A DNA stretch of 5,239 bases from an uncultured Bacteroidota bacterium. Lineage in GTDB: Bacteria > Bacteroidota > Bacteroidia > Flavobacteriales > Flavobacteriaceae. The position numbers and the translations under genes are program-made. Within the stretch, counting starts at the first letter, position 1. The number at the start of each line of letters is the position of its first letter. A model generated the notes under the pieces. That model was not told the DNA's origin. It did no database searches and saw only the letters and a list, made by a program, of their open reading frames with translations. This document shows, one piece after another, positions 1-5,239 of the stretch. The stretch spans positions 1 through 5,239 of the forward strand of contig CAIJFC010000045.1 in NCBI GenBank assembly GCA_903819815.1, written 5' to 3'.

Positions 1-187
1 ATAATGTTGGATTGAGGCGTTTGTCGAAATTATTTTCCATATAGGACATTTGTCCGTGTTGGTTTTTGTTTAACCACTTTTCCAATCGAGGGGCTTCTTG
101 TTCTAAAAAACCTGCTTTGGATATGCCACAAGACAAAAACCCGAGGCGTTTGGCTTCGGATTTAATGAACTGAGAATAATTTAAGAT
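1..187 (-). CDS. queG: tRNA epoxyqueuosine(34) reductase, N-terminal fragment (runs off left edge, start codon unclear)
   Basis: QueG reduces epoxyqueuosine to queuosine at the wobble base of GUN-anticodon tRNAs, using cobalamin and 4Fe-4S clusters in the cytoplasm; this is family knowledge. About 60 codons are visible. They read NYSQFIKSEAKRLGFLSCGI, then SKAGFLEQEAPRLEKWLNKN, then QHGQMSYMENNFDKRLNPTL. This matches the QueG N-terminus (helix, G-F-x-x-x-G-I, L-x-x-W, H-G-x-M-x-(Y/W)-M). The cofactor and Fe-S domains lie outside the window. The frame is open back to a TAA at 227-229 but contains no ATG or GTG. In-frame options are CTG (197-199), ATC (185-187), ATT (164-166) and TTG (134-136). 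The TTG falls inside the conserved GFLSCG segment and would remove conserved residues. The start at 187 is therefore a placeholder just before the conserved part. The gene follows ruvB in the same direction and may be co-transcribed with it; I see no convincing own promoter. Confidence 0.82.
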   Translation of the reverse strand, partial: MLNYSQFIKSEAKRLGFLSCGISKAGFLEQEAPRLEKWLNKNQHGQMSYMENNFDKRLNPTL

Positions 188-236
188 TTTAGATTTCAGA
201 TTTTTGAAATTAAATGATTTTAGATTTTAGATTTAG
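185..236. repeat. Degenerate 7-bp tandem repeat (GATTTTA / TAAAATC)
   Basis: On the plus strand, heptamers begin at 185 (GATTTTA), 192 (GATTTCA), 199 (GATTTTT), 206 (GAAATTA, degenerate), then after a 3-base slip at 216 (GATTTTA), 223 (GATTTTA) and 230 (GATTTAG). The regular 7-base spacing shows a tandem array rather than plain AT-richness. It fills the space just upstream of the first conserved queG codons and overlaps the open queG frame. I recall similar TCTAAAATC-type tracts between genes in Flavobacterium genomes, but this was not searched. Function is unknown. Confidence 0.7.
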
Positions 237-257
237 AATTATAATCAAAACGTTTTT

Positions 258-322
258 AGCCCTGATGGCAGTGGCATCCCACGCTTTTTAGCGTGGATAC
301 AACGGACAGCAGGAATAGCTCC
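258..322. repeat. Structured intergenic hairpin element, likely a dispersed flavobacterial repeat
   Basis: The plus strand begins AGCCCTGATGGCAGTGGC and ends ACAGCAGGAATAGCTCC. The core is a hairpin: CCACGC (279-284) pairs with GCGTGG (291-296) around the loop TTTTTA. Two more A-T pairs (276-277 with 297-298) follow beyond a bulged C at 278. The ends also pair: AGC 258-260 with GCT 318-320, and CCTG 261-264 with CAGG 310-313, leaving a four-base bulge (314-317). No T-run follows on either strand, so it does not look like a simple intrinsic terminator. It ends 3 bp from the ruvB stop, so it would sit in the ruvB 3' UTR. From memory, conserved flanks like these around a variable hairpin are common in Flavobacterium intergenic DNA; that part is recall, not a search result. 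Confidence 0.6.
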
Positions 323-325
323 AAA

Positions 326-1348
326 TTAGAAAAGCCCTCCTTGGATATTGCCTTTAATTTTTCCCAAGTGTTTATAGGCTTTTTCGGTAACTTCTCTTCC
401 TCTCGGTGTTCTCATTATGAAACCTTCTTGAATTAGAAAGGGTTCGTATACCTCTTCTATTGTCTCACTACTTTCGGATACTGCTGTTGCCAATGTGGAT
501 AAACCAACCGGGCCGCCTTTGAATTTATCAATAATAGTATTTAATATTTTATTGTCCATTTCGTCTAAACCGTGGGCATCAACGTTTAATGCTTTTAGAG
601 AATACCTTGCAATTTCAATATCGATACTTCCATTTCCTTTTATTTGAGCAAAGTCACGAACACGGCGTAAAAGTGAATTGGCAATCCTTGGGGTCCCTCT
701 ACTTCTACCAGCGATTTCTATTGCCGCTTCCATGGTGATTGGCATTTTTAAAATGGAGGAACTTCTTTCTACAATTGTCGTTAAAAGTTCGGTGGTGTAA
801 TATTGCAAACGACTTTGAATTCCGAAACGAGCTCTCATTGGAGCGGTTAACAACCCAGAACGAGTAGTTGCGCCGACAAGTGTAAATGGATTTAAATTGA
901 TTTGAACCGAACGAGCGTTTGGTCCTGATTCAATCATAATATCAATTTTAAAATCTTCCATTGCTGAATATAAATACTCCTCAACTATCGGACTTAAACG
1001 ATGAATTTCATCAATAAATAAAACATCTCTTTCGTCAAGATTAGTCAATAATCCTGCTAAATCTCCTGGCTTATCTAAAACTGGTCCAGAAGTGATTTTA
1101 ATTCCCACGCCCAACTCATTGGCCAAAATATTAGCCAAAGTAGTTTTTCCTAATCCTGGAGGCCCATGAAAAAGAGTATGATCTAAAGCTTCATTTCTTT
1201 GATTGGCCGCTTCAACAAAAACTTTAAGATTTTCTAATATTTGGTCTTGACCAGCAAAATCATCAAAAGATAGCGGTCTTAATCTCTTTTCAAGATCCAG
1301 TTCTTCAGGATTAAAATTTTGGTTTGTAGGGTCTAGGTTTTCGTTCAT
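326..1348 (-). CDS. ruvB: Holliday junction branch migration DNA helicase RuvB
   Basis: RuvB is the hexameric AAA+ motor that, with RuvA, drives branch migration of Holliday junctions for RuvC to resolve during recombinational repair. The 340-residue protein is full length for the family. An N-terminal extension of about 25 residues precedes the conserved RPLSFDDFAGQ segment. Walker A is GPPGLGKTT (62-70, Lys68), Walker B is LFIDEIHR (110-117, Asp113-Glu114), and sensor 1 lies in GATTRSG (159-165). The arginine finger is in MRARFG (171-176, probably Arg174), and sensor 2 is in RGTPRIAN (217-224, Arg221). A C-terminal winged-helix domain spans about 275-330 (GGPVGLSTLA to GFIMRTPRGR). The ATG at 1346-1348 fits the expected N-terminus and has a promoter-like box just upstream. 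The gene is separated from the cytochrome oxidase operon by a strong terminator, so it should have its own promoter. queG follows downstream. Confidence 0.98.
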   Translation of the reverse strand: MNENLDPTNQNFNPEELDLEKRLRPLSFDDFAGQDQILENLKVFVEAANQRNEALDHTLFHGPPGLGKTTLANILANELGVGIKITSGPVLDKPGDLAGLLTNLDERDVLFIDEIHRLSPIVEEYLYSAMEDFKIDIMIESGPNARSVQINLNPFTLVGATTRSGLLTAPMRARFGIQSRLQYYTTELLTTIVERSSSILKMPITMEAAIEIAGRSRGTPRIANSLLRRVRDFAQIKGNGSIDIEIARYSLKALNVDAHGLDEMDNKILNTIIDKFKGGPVGLSTLATAVSESSETIEEVYEPFLIQEGFIMRTPRGREVTEKAYKHLGKIKGNIQGGLF

Positions 1349-1352
1349 ATTA

Positions 1353-1360
1353 CAAATATA
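1353..1360 (-). promoter_or_regulatory. Candidate Bacteroidota -7 promoter box for ruvB (TATATTTG)
   Basis: The minus strand reads TATATTTG, an exact match to the Bacteroidota sigma-A -7 consensus TAnnTTTG. It lies between the upstream operon's terminator and the ruvB ATG, where a promoter is needed. Only four bases (TAAT) separate it from the ATG, so transcription would begin at or beside the start codon and give a nearly leaderless mRNA. The expected -33 TTG is not well placed: the nearest TTG (1374-1376) is 13 bp upstream, whereas 17-23 bp is usual. The match could therefore be chance in AT-rich DNA. Confidence 0.4.
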
Positions 1361-1374
1361 GGAAAGTTATAGGC

Positions 1375-1420
1375 AAATAAAAATGCCTTTCATCCCGAAT
1401 TTTCGGAAGAAAGGCATTTT
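1375..1420 (-). terminator. Rho-independent terminator of the cytochrome oxidase operon
   Basis: A 12-bp perfect stem pairs 1380-1391 with 1409-1420 (AAAATGCCTTTC and its complement). A small inner hairpin lies in the loop (CCGA 1395-1398 with TCGG 1403-1406). Read on the minus strand, the stem runs into TTTTTATTT (1383-1375), as expected of an intrinsic terminator, and it begins 18 nt after the ctaD stop. The plus-strand side also has a T-rich tail (1417-1430), so it could work in both directions, but no plus-strand gene is seen nearby. Confidence 0.9.
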
Positions 1421-1438
1421 ATATTTTTTTATTCTATT

Positions 1439-3241
1439 TTAGTGATGTAGCTCTTCTTCTCCTTTTTTCATAGGAACATTTTGAGGAACAAAATCATCAT
1501 CATGACCTGGTTTACTGTAATCGTAAGGCCATCTATGAACTTCAGGAATTTCTCCTGGCCAGTTTCCGTGAATGTGTTCGATAGGTGCAGTCCATTCTAA
1601 TGTATTGGATTTCCATGGATTTTGTACTGTTTTCTTACCGTAGAAAATACTACTAAAGAAGTTGTACAAGAAAACCAATTGGAATGCTCCACCAATTAAA
1701 GAGAATGTTGTAATTAATACGTTTACGTTTTGTAAGTCATCAAATAATGGGAAGTTCGTGTTGGTGTAATAACGTCTTGGTAAACCAGCCATTCCGATAA
1801 AGTGCATTGGAAAGAAAACTCCGTAAGCACAAATTGCCGTTACCCAAAAGTGAACATATCCTAAATTCTTGTTCAACATTCTACCGAACATTTTTGGGTA
1901 CCAGTGATAGATTCCTGCAAACATTCCGTAAAGTGCAGAGATTCCCATTACTAAGTGGAAGTGAGCTACAACGAAATAAGTATCGTGAACGTTGATATCC
2001 AATGTGCTGTCTCCAAGTATAATTCCTGTTAAACCCCCTGTAATAAAGGTTGAAACCAATCCAATTGAAAACAACATTGCAGGATTTAATTGCAAGTTCC
2101 CTTTCCAAAGTGTTGTGATATAATTGAATGCTTTTACTGCCGATGGAATTGCAATTAACAAAGTGGTGAAGGTAAACACCGATCCTAGGAATGGATTCAT
2201 TCCTGAGATAAACATGTGGTGACCCCAAACAATTGTTGATAAAAATGCAATTGCAAGAATAGACATAATCATCGCTCTGTAACCAAAAATTGGTTTACGA
2301 GAATTAGTTGCAATTACTTCAGAAGTGATTCCTAAAGCAGGTAATAATACGATATAAACTTCAGGGTGACCTAAGAACCAGAATAAGTGTTCGAATAATA
2401 CTGGAGAACCACCTTGATTATGTAAAACTTCACCAGCAATATAAATATCTGACAAGAAGAAAGAAGTACCAAAACTTCTATCCATAATTAATAATAGTGC
2501 TGCAGACAAAAGAACTGGGAAAGAAATGATACCAATAATTGCAGTAACAAAGAAAGCCCAAATGGTAAGTGGCAATCTTGTCATTGACATTCCTTTAGTT
2601 CTAAGATTAATTACCGTTACTACATAGTTCAAAGATCCTAATAAAGATGAGGCAATGAAAATAGCCATTGAAACCAACCATAGCGTCATTCCCATTCCTG
2701 ATCCAGGAATTGCTTGCGGAAGCGCACTTAAAGGGGGGTAAATTGTCCAACCCGCTGATGCAGGTCCAGCTTCAACAAATAAAGAAGCTATCATAACCAC
2801 ACTTGAAATGAAGAACAACCAATACGATATCATATTTAAAATACCTGAGGCCATATCTCGAGCCCCAATTTGAAGTGGTATCAAGAGGTTACTAAACGTT
2901 CCACTCAAAGCGGCCGTTAATACAAAGAAGACCATTATGGTTCCGTGAATAGTAACTAAAGCCAAGTAGATATCATTTGTCATTACTCCATTTGGAGCGA
3001 ATTTTTCTCCTAAAAAGAAGCTAAATACTTTGAATGATTCTTCTGGCCAAGCCAATTGCATTCTGAAAAGCATAGATAAACCCACCCCGATAACTCCCAT
3101 TACAATACCTGATATAAGATATTGCTTAGCAATCATTTTATGATCAATAGTAAAGATATACTTGGTTATAAAAGTATCTTTATGGTGGTGTTCGTGTTCG
3201 TGATCGTGTTCTAAATCGTGTCCGTGACCTTCTGCTGACAT
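1439..3241 (-). CDS. ctaD: aa3-type cytochrome c oxidase subunit I
   Basis: This is the catalytic inner-membrane subunit holding haem a and the haem a3-CuB centre; it reduces O2 to water and pumps protons. All key residues are visible in the 600-residue product. His99 (VTIHGT) and His429 ligate haem a, and His427 ligates haem a3 (VVAHFHLVMG). His292 and the His341-His342 pair bind CuB, and Tyr296 would be cross-linked to His292 (GHPEVY). Asp129 and Asn136 (IGARDM, LNMISYW) mark the D-channel entry, and Glu294 lies at its end, which makes this an A1-type enzyme. Lys370 (PSAVKAF) marks the K-channel. His419-Asp420 (VHDTYF) are the subunit I side of the Mg site. About 12 membrane helices are expected. 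Residues 1-20 are a hydrophilic tail with 8 His plus many Asp/Glu, and the end is also charged (EEELHH). The ATG at 3239-3241 lies 23 bp after coxB, so the two are co-transcribed. It is the last gene of the operon, followed by a terminator. Confidence 0.98.
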   Translation of the reverse strand: MSAEGHGHDLEHDHEHEHHHKDTFITKYIFTIDHKMIAKQYLISGIVMGVIGVGLSMLFRMQLAWPEESFKVFSFFLGEKFAPNGVMTNDIYLALVTIHGTIMVFFVLTAALSGTFSNLLIPLQIGARDMASGILNMISYWLFFISSVVMIASLFVEAGPASAGWTIYPPLSALPQAIPGSGMGMTLWLVSMAIFIASSLLGSLNYVVTVINLRTKGMSMTRLPLTIWAFFVTAIIGIISFPVLLSAALLLIMDRSFGTSFFLSDIYIAGEVLHNQGGSPVLFEHLFWFLGHPEVYIVLLPALGITSEVIATNSRKPIFGYRAMIMSILAIAFLSTIVWGHHMFISGMNPFLGSVFTFTTLLIAIPSAVKAFNYITTLWKGNLQLNPAMLFSIGLVSTFITGGLTGIILGDSTLDINVHDTYFVVAHFHLVMGISALYGMFAGIYHWYPKMFGRMLNKNLGYVHFWVTAICAYGVFFPMHFIGMAGLPRRYYTNTNFPLFDDLQNVNVLITTFSLIGGAFQLVFLYNFFSSIFYGKKTVQNPWKSNTLEWTAPIEHIHGNWPGEIPEVHRWPYDYSKPGHDDDFVPQNVPMKKGEEELHH

Positions 3242-3245
3242 ATTC

Positions 3246-3257
3246 GTTTACTTTAAA
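3246..3257 (-). promoter_or_regulatory. Translation-leader motif before ctaD (TTTAAAGTAAAC)
   Basis: On the minus strand TTTAAAGTAAAC ends 4 nt before the ctaD ATG. A near copy lies before coxB. It is A-rich with no GGAGG-like core, which fits Bacteroidota, where Shine-Dalgarno pairing is generally little used. The similarity of the two leaders is seen directly; a role in initiation is inferred. Confidence 0.35.
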
Positions 3258-3264
3258 TTAAATA

Positions 3265-4434
3265 TTATTTCATGACCACTTTTACCTCTTTTGCAGGGGT
3301 AATTACTGCGGTATCTTTTGATTTAGCTTCTGTTTTAACTCCCTCTGCAGGGGCTTGACTTGCTAACTTTTCTGCTTTTACTTCTTGAGTAACTGTAGTT
3401 TGTTTTTTCAACCATTTAGCATAATCTTCTGGAGTATCAACTATAATTTTCATTTGCATGTTATAATGAGATGCTCCACAAATTTTGTTACAAAGCAATA
3501 AGAAATCAAACTCGTATGGGTCTAATGCCGTTTCGCCTTTAGCAACTAATTCAGCACTTTTTTTAGTTCGAATTGCGTTGATGTTAGCCACTTTTGCCAC
3601 CATGTAAGGCAATTCTCTGTATTCCGCTGTGGTGTAAGTTGGCTCAAAAGCAAATTCAGTAACCATTCCCGGCACACAGTTCATTTGAGCTCTAAAATAA
3701 GGCATGTAGGCAGAATGTAAAACGTCTTGTGAACGCATTTTAAAGTGTACTTTTTTACCTTTTGGGATGTGTAATTCTTTAGAAACTACATCGTCATTAG
3801 CATAAGGATCTTCAACATCAACACCTAAAGTATTTATTCCTTCGATGTATCTTACATTTGCTTTTCCAAGAACATTATCATTACCTGCGTAACGAGCAGT
3901 CCAGTTGAACTGTTGCGCATATAATTCAATTGTTACGGTGTCTTCTTCGTCTTCAATGAACATAATATTGGTCCAAGCATACAATCCGAAAAGGATCAAT
4001 CCAGCTAAAACAATAGCAGGGATAACTGACCAAATTACTTCTAATTTATTGTTATCTGCAAAATACAATGCATTATTTCCTTGTTTTCCTCTGTATTTAA
4101 AAGCGAAATAATGTAATAAAACTTGCGTAATGGCTTGAACAATAAAGATCAATACCCAAGTTACATTCATTAAATCATCAATTAAAGGACCATGAACAGA
4201 AGCAGGAGTATGTAAAACTAGAGGTCCCCAAACAATCAAACCATATATTGTAAAAATATAGATGAACGCTAAAAACCCAAACATTAAATAACCTTGTGTA
4301 TTATTATCTTTATCATCTGCAACTTGAGTAGTATTTCTGTATTCACCTACTTGGGATAAATCGAAAATCTTGGTCAATTGCCACAATGCAATAGCTAATA
4401 AAACTAAAACTATAATTACCAACAAACTTGTCAT
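3265..4434 (-). CDS. ctaC: Cytochrome c oxidase subunit II (CuA subunit) with extended loops
   Basis: Subunit II (also called coxB) carries the binuclear CuA centre that takes electrons from the donor, here probably a cytochrome domain of ACIII, and passes them to haem a. The 389-residue product has hydrophobic segments near 3-19, 49-75, 92-112 and 134-157. That is two more than the classical two-helix subunit II; the first could be a signal-anchor. A periplasmic cupredoxin domain follows. CuA ligands are His240 (DVLHSAYMP), Cys315, Cys319, His323 and Met326 (CNKICGASHYNM), with exactly the standard spacing in the Cys-Cys-His-Met part. The aromatic electron-entry patch is AQQFNWTARY (173-182). 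Oddities: Lys317 stands where classical enzymes have Glu; His240 to Cys315 spans 75 residues against 35 in the bovine protein (about 268-308 is extra); and a Lys/Ala-rich tail (about 350-389) follows the domain. No CxxCH haem motif is present. It sits between actF (19 bp) and ctaD (23 bp). Confidence 0.96.
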   Translation of the reverse strand: MTSLLVIIVLVLLAIALWQLTKIFDLSQVGEYRNTTQVADDKDNNTQGYLMFGFLAFIYIFTIYGLIVWGPLVLHTPASVHGPLIDDLMNVTWVLIFIVQAITQVLLHYFAFKYRGKQGNNALYFADNNKLEVIWSVIPAIVLAGLILFGLYAWTNIMFIEDEEDTVTIELYAQQFNWTARYAGNDNVLGKANVRYIEGINTLGVDVEDPYANDDVVSKELHIPKGKKVHFKMRSQDVLHSAYMPYFRAQMNCVPGMVTEFAFEPTYTTAEYRELPYMVAKVANINAIRTKKSAELVAKGETALDPYEFDFLLLCNKICGASHYNMQMKIIVDTPEDYAKWLKKQTTVTQEVKAEKLASQAPAEGVKTEAKSKDTAVITPAKEVKVVMK

Positions 4435-4436
4435 CT

Positions 4437-4451
4437 GTTTACTTCTTTAAA
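4437..4451 (-). promoter_or_regulatory. Translation-leader motif before coxB/ctaC (TTTAAAGAAGTAAAC)
   Basis: On the minus strand TTTAAAGAAGTAAAC ends 2 nt before the ATG of subunit II. It is the ctaD leader motif with three extra bases (AAG or GAA) in the middle. AAAGAAG could be read as a very weak Shine-Dalgarno, but the shared A-rich pattern is the better description. The functional role is inferred. Confidence 0.35.
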
Positions 4452-4453
4452 TA

Positions 4454-5239
4454 TTAATAATGAAAATGTTTACTTTCTTCGATAAATGGATTTCTCTTAG
4501 GCACTAAAGGTACTTTTGTTAATGCAGTAAATACTACAAAAAGGAACAATCCAAGGAAGAAAAATACGGAACTAATTTCTGGAATACCAATGAACCATTG
4601 ATCACCAACTGCTGATGGCATAATCATATTGAAGAAATCTACATAGTGACCTAATAATATTACTGTTCCAGCCATTACTAATACCCATGAAATTCTCTTG
4701 AAATCAGTATTGATTAAGATTAATAATGGGAATAAGAAGTTCATAGCTACCGCTCCAAAGAATGGAAGATTGTACAGTTCAATTCTTGTTACAAAGTAAG
4801 TTACTTCTTCAGGGATGTTGGCATACCAAATTAACATGAATTGTGAAAACCATAAATACGTCCAGAATACACTGAAACCAAACATAAATTTAGCTAAATC
4901 GTGAATGTGGCTAGTATTAACGTGTTCTAAATATCCTTTAGATTTTAAATACAACGTAATTAAACAGATGGTTGTAATTCCACTTACAAAAAAGCTTGCA
5001 AATACATACCATCCAAATAAGGTACTGGACCAGTGTGGGTCAATTGACATAATCCAATCCCAAGACATGATAGATTCTGTTACAATAAAGAAAACCAAAA
5101 ATAGTGCTGAAATGTTGAAATTCTTTTTGTAGAAACTGTTATCATTTGCTTCATCTTGAGCCAAACAATTTTTTCTAGAGAAATAACGATACGCATTCCA
5201 TCCTAACAAGAACACTGCTGCTCTAATAATCCAAAATGG
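4454..5239 (-). CDS. actF: Alternative complex III quinol-oxidising membrane subunit ActF, C-terminal part (runs off right edge)
   Basis: ActF is one of the two NrfD-like integral membrane subunits (with ActC) of alternative complex III, which oxidises menaquinol and passes electrons through c-type haems to a partner oxidase. The visible 261 codons read in frame from the window edge (PFWIIRAAVFLLGW...) to a TAA at 4454-4456; the N-terminal part lies outside. Typical family segments are RAAVFLLGWNAYRYFSRKN, SWDWIMSIDPHWSSTLFGWY, and KFMFGFSVFWTYLWFSQFML followed by IWYANIPEE. At least six membrane helices follow the first segment, and the protein ends in a short charged tail (ESKHFHY). A GTG at 5213-5215 could be mistaken for the start, but the conserved frame continues upstream of it, so the gene is partial. 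Its junction with subunits II and I of the oxidase points to a physically coupled ACIII-aa3 oxidase, as known for Flavobacterium johnsoniae. The choice of ActF over ActC rests on gene order and family resemblance. Confidence 0.93.
   Translation of the reverse strand, partial: PFWIIRAAVFLLGWNAYRYFSRKNCLAQDEANDNSFYKKNFNISALFLVFFIVTESIMSWDWIMSIDPHWSSTLFGWYVFASFFVSGITTICLITLYLKSKGYLEHVNTSHIHDLAKFMFGFSVFWTYLWFSQFMLIWYANIPEEVTYFVTRIELYNLPFFGAVAMNFLFPLLILINTDFKRISWVLVMAGTVILLGHYVDFFNMIMPSAVGDQWFIGIPEISSVFFFLGLFLFVVFTALTKVPLVPKRNPFIEESKHFHY

Noticed and set aside
134..136. TTG as the queG start
   Set aside because: It lies inside the conserved GFLSCG segment and would remove about 17 residues typical of the family; it is kept only as a fallback.
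185..236. Heptamer array as a CRISPR array or iteron origin
   Set aside because: Units are only 7 bp with no spacers, and there is no cas, rep or DnaA-box context nearby.
258..322. Hairpin element as the intrinsic terminator of ruvB
   Set aside because: No T-run follows the stem on either strand: the minus-strand continuation after the outer stem is A-rich (AAAAACG).
1807..1995. Plus-strand open frame opposite ctaD
   Set aside because: Antisense to highly conserved codons of ctaD, short, and with no recognisable product or promoter.
1881..2228. Open frame on the minus strand within subunit I
   Set aside because: It overlaps the well-supported ctaD in another frame and its translation resembles no family; it is a shadow of the real gene.
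3905..4111. Plus-strand open frame opposite subunit II
   Set aside because: Antisense shadow of coxB/ctaC with no recognisable domain.
4905..5132. Plus-strand open frame opposite actF
   Set aside because: Antisense shadow of conserved membrane segments of actF.
5213..5215. GTG as the start of the actF-like protein
   Set aside because: The frame continues upstream to the window edge with conserved family residues (PFWIIRAA), so the GTG is an internal Val codon and the gene is truncated by the window.

Overview
The window is AT-rich bacterial DNA with all genes on the minus strand. It most likely comes from a member of the Flavobacteriaceae (Bacteroidota), probably Flavobacterium or a close relative. 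The reasons are: alternative complex III (ACIII) joined directly to an aa3-type cytochrome c oxidase; ruvB next to queG; TAA at all four visible stop codons; no Shine-Dalgarno-like sequences before the genes; a TAnnTTTG promoter-like box before ruvB; and intergenic repeats of a style I recall from Flavobacterium genomes. The genus is inferred from recall, not from a search.

Reading in the direction of transcription (high to low coordinates), the right half is the end of a respiratory operon. The 3' part of actF (ACIII quinol-oxidising membrane subunit) enters from the right edge. It is followed after 19 bp by subunit II (coxB/ctaC) and after 23 bp by subunit I (ctaD). Electrons would pass from menaquinol through ACIII to CuA in subunit II, then to haem a and the haem a3-CuB centre in subunit I, where O2 is reduced and protons are pumped. 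A strong hairpin plus U-tract at 1375-1420 ends the operon. No subunit III gene lies in the window.

The left part is an unrelated housekeeping pair. ruvB (Holliday-junction branch migration motor) has a promoter-like box only 4 bp before its ATG, so its mRNA may be almost leaderless. About 140 bp further on, queG (tRNA epoxyqueuosine reductase) runs off the left edge.

The ruvB-queG gap is the least ordinary part. It holds a roughly 65-bp structured hairpin element ending 3 bp from the ruvB stop, then a degenerate 7-bp tandem repeat (GATTTTA units) that runs up to the first conserved codons of queG. No ATG or GTG is available for queG. In the oxidase, the notable points are a Lys in place of the usual Mg-ligand Glu of the CuA loop, about 40 extra residues between CuA ligands in subunit II, and a His-rich N-terminal tail on subunit I. 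I see no defence system, CRISPR array, transposon or unknown multi-gene system.
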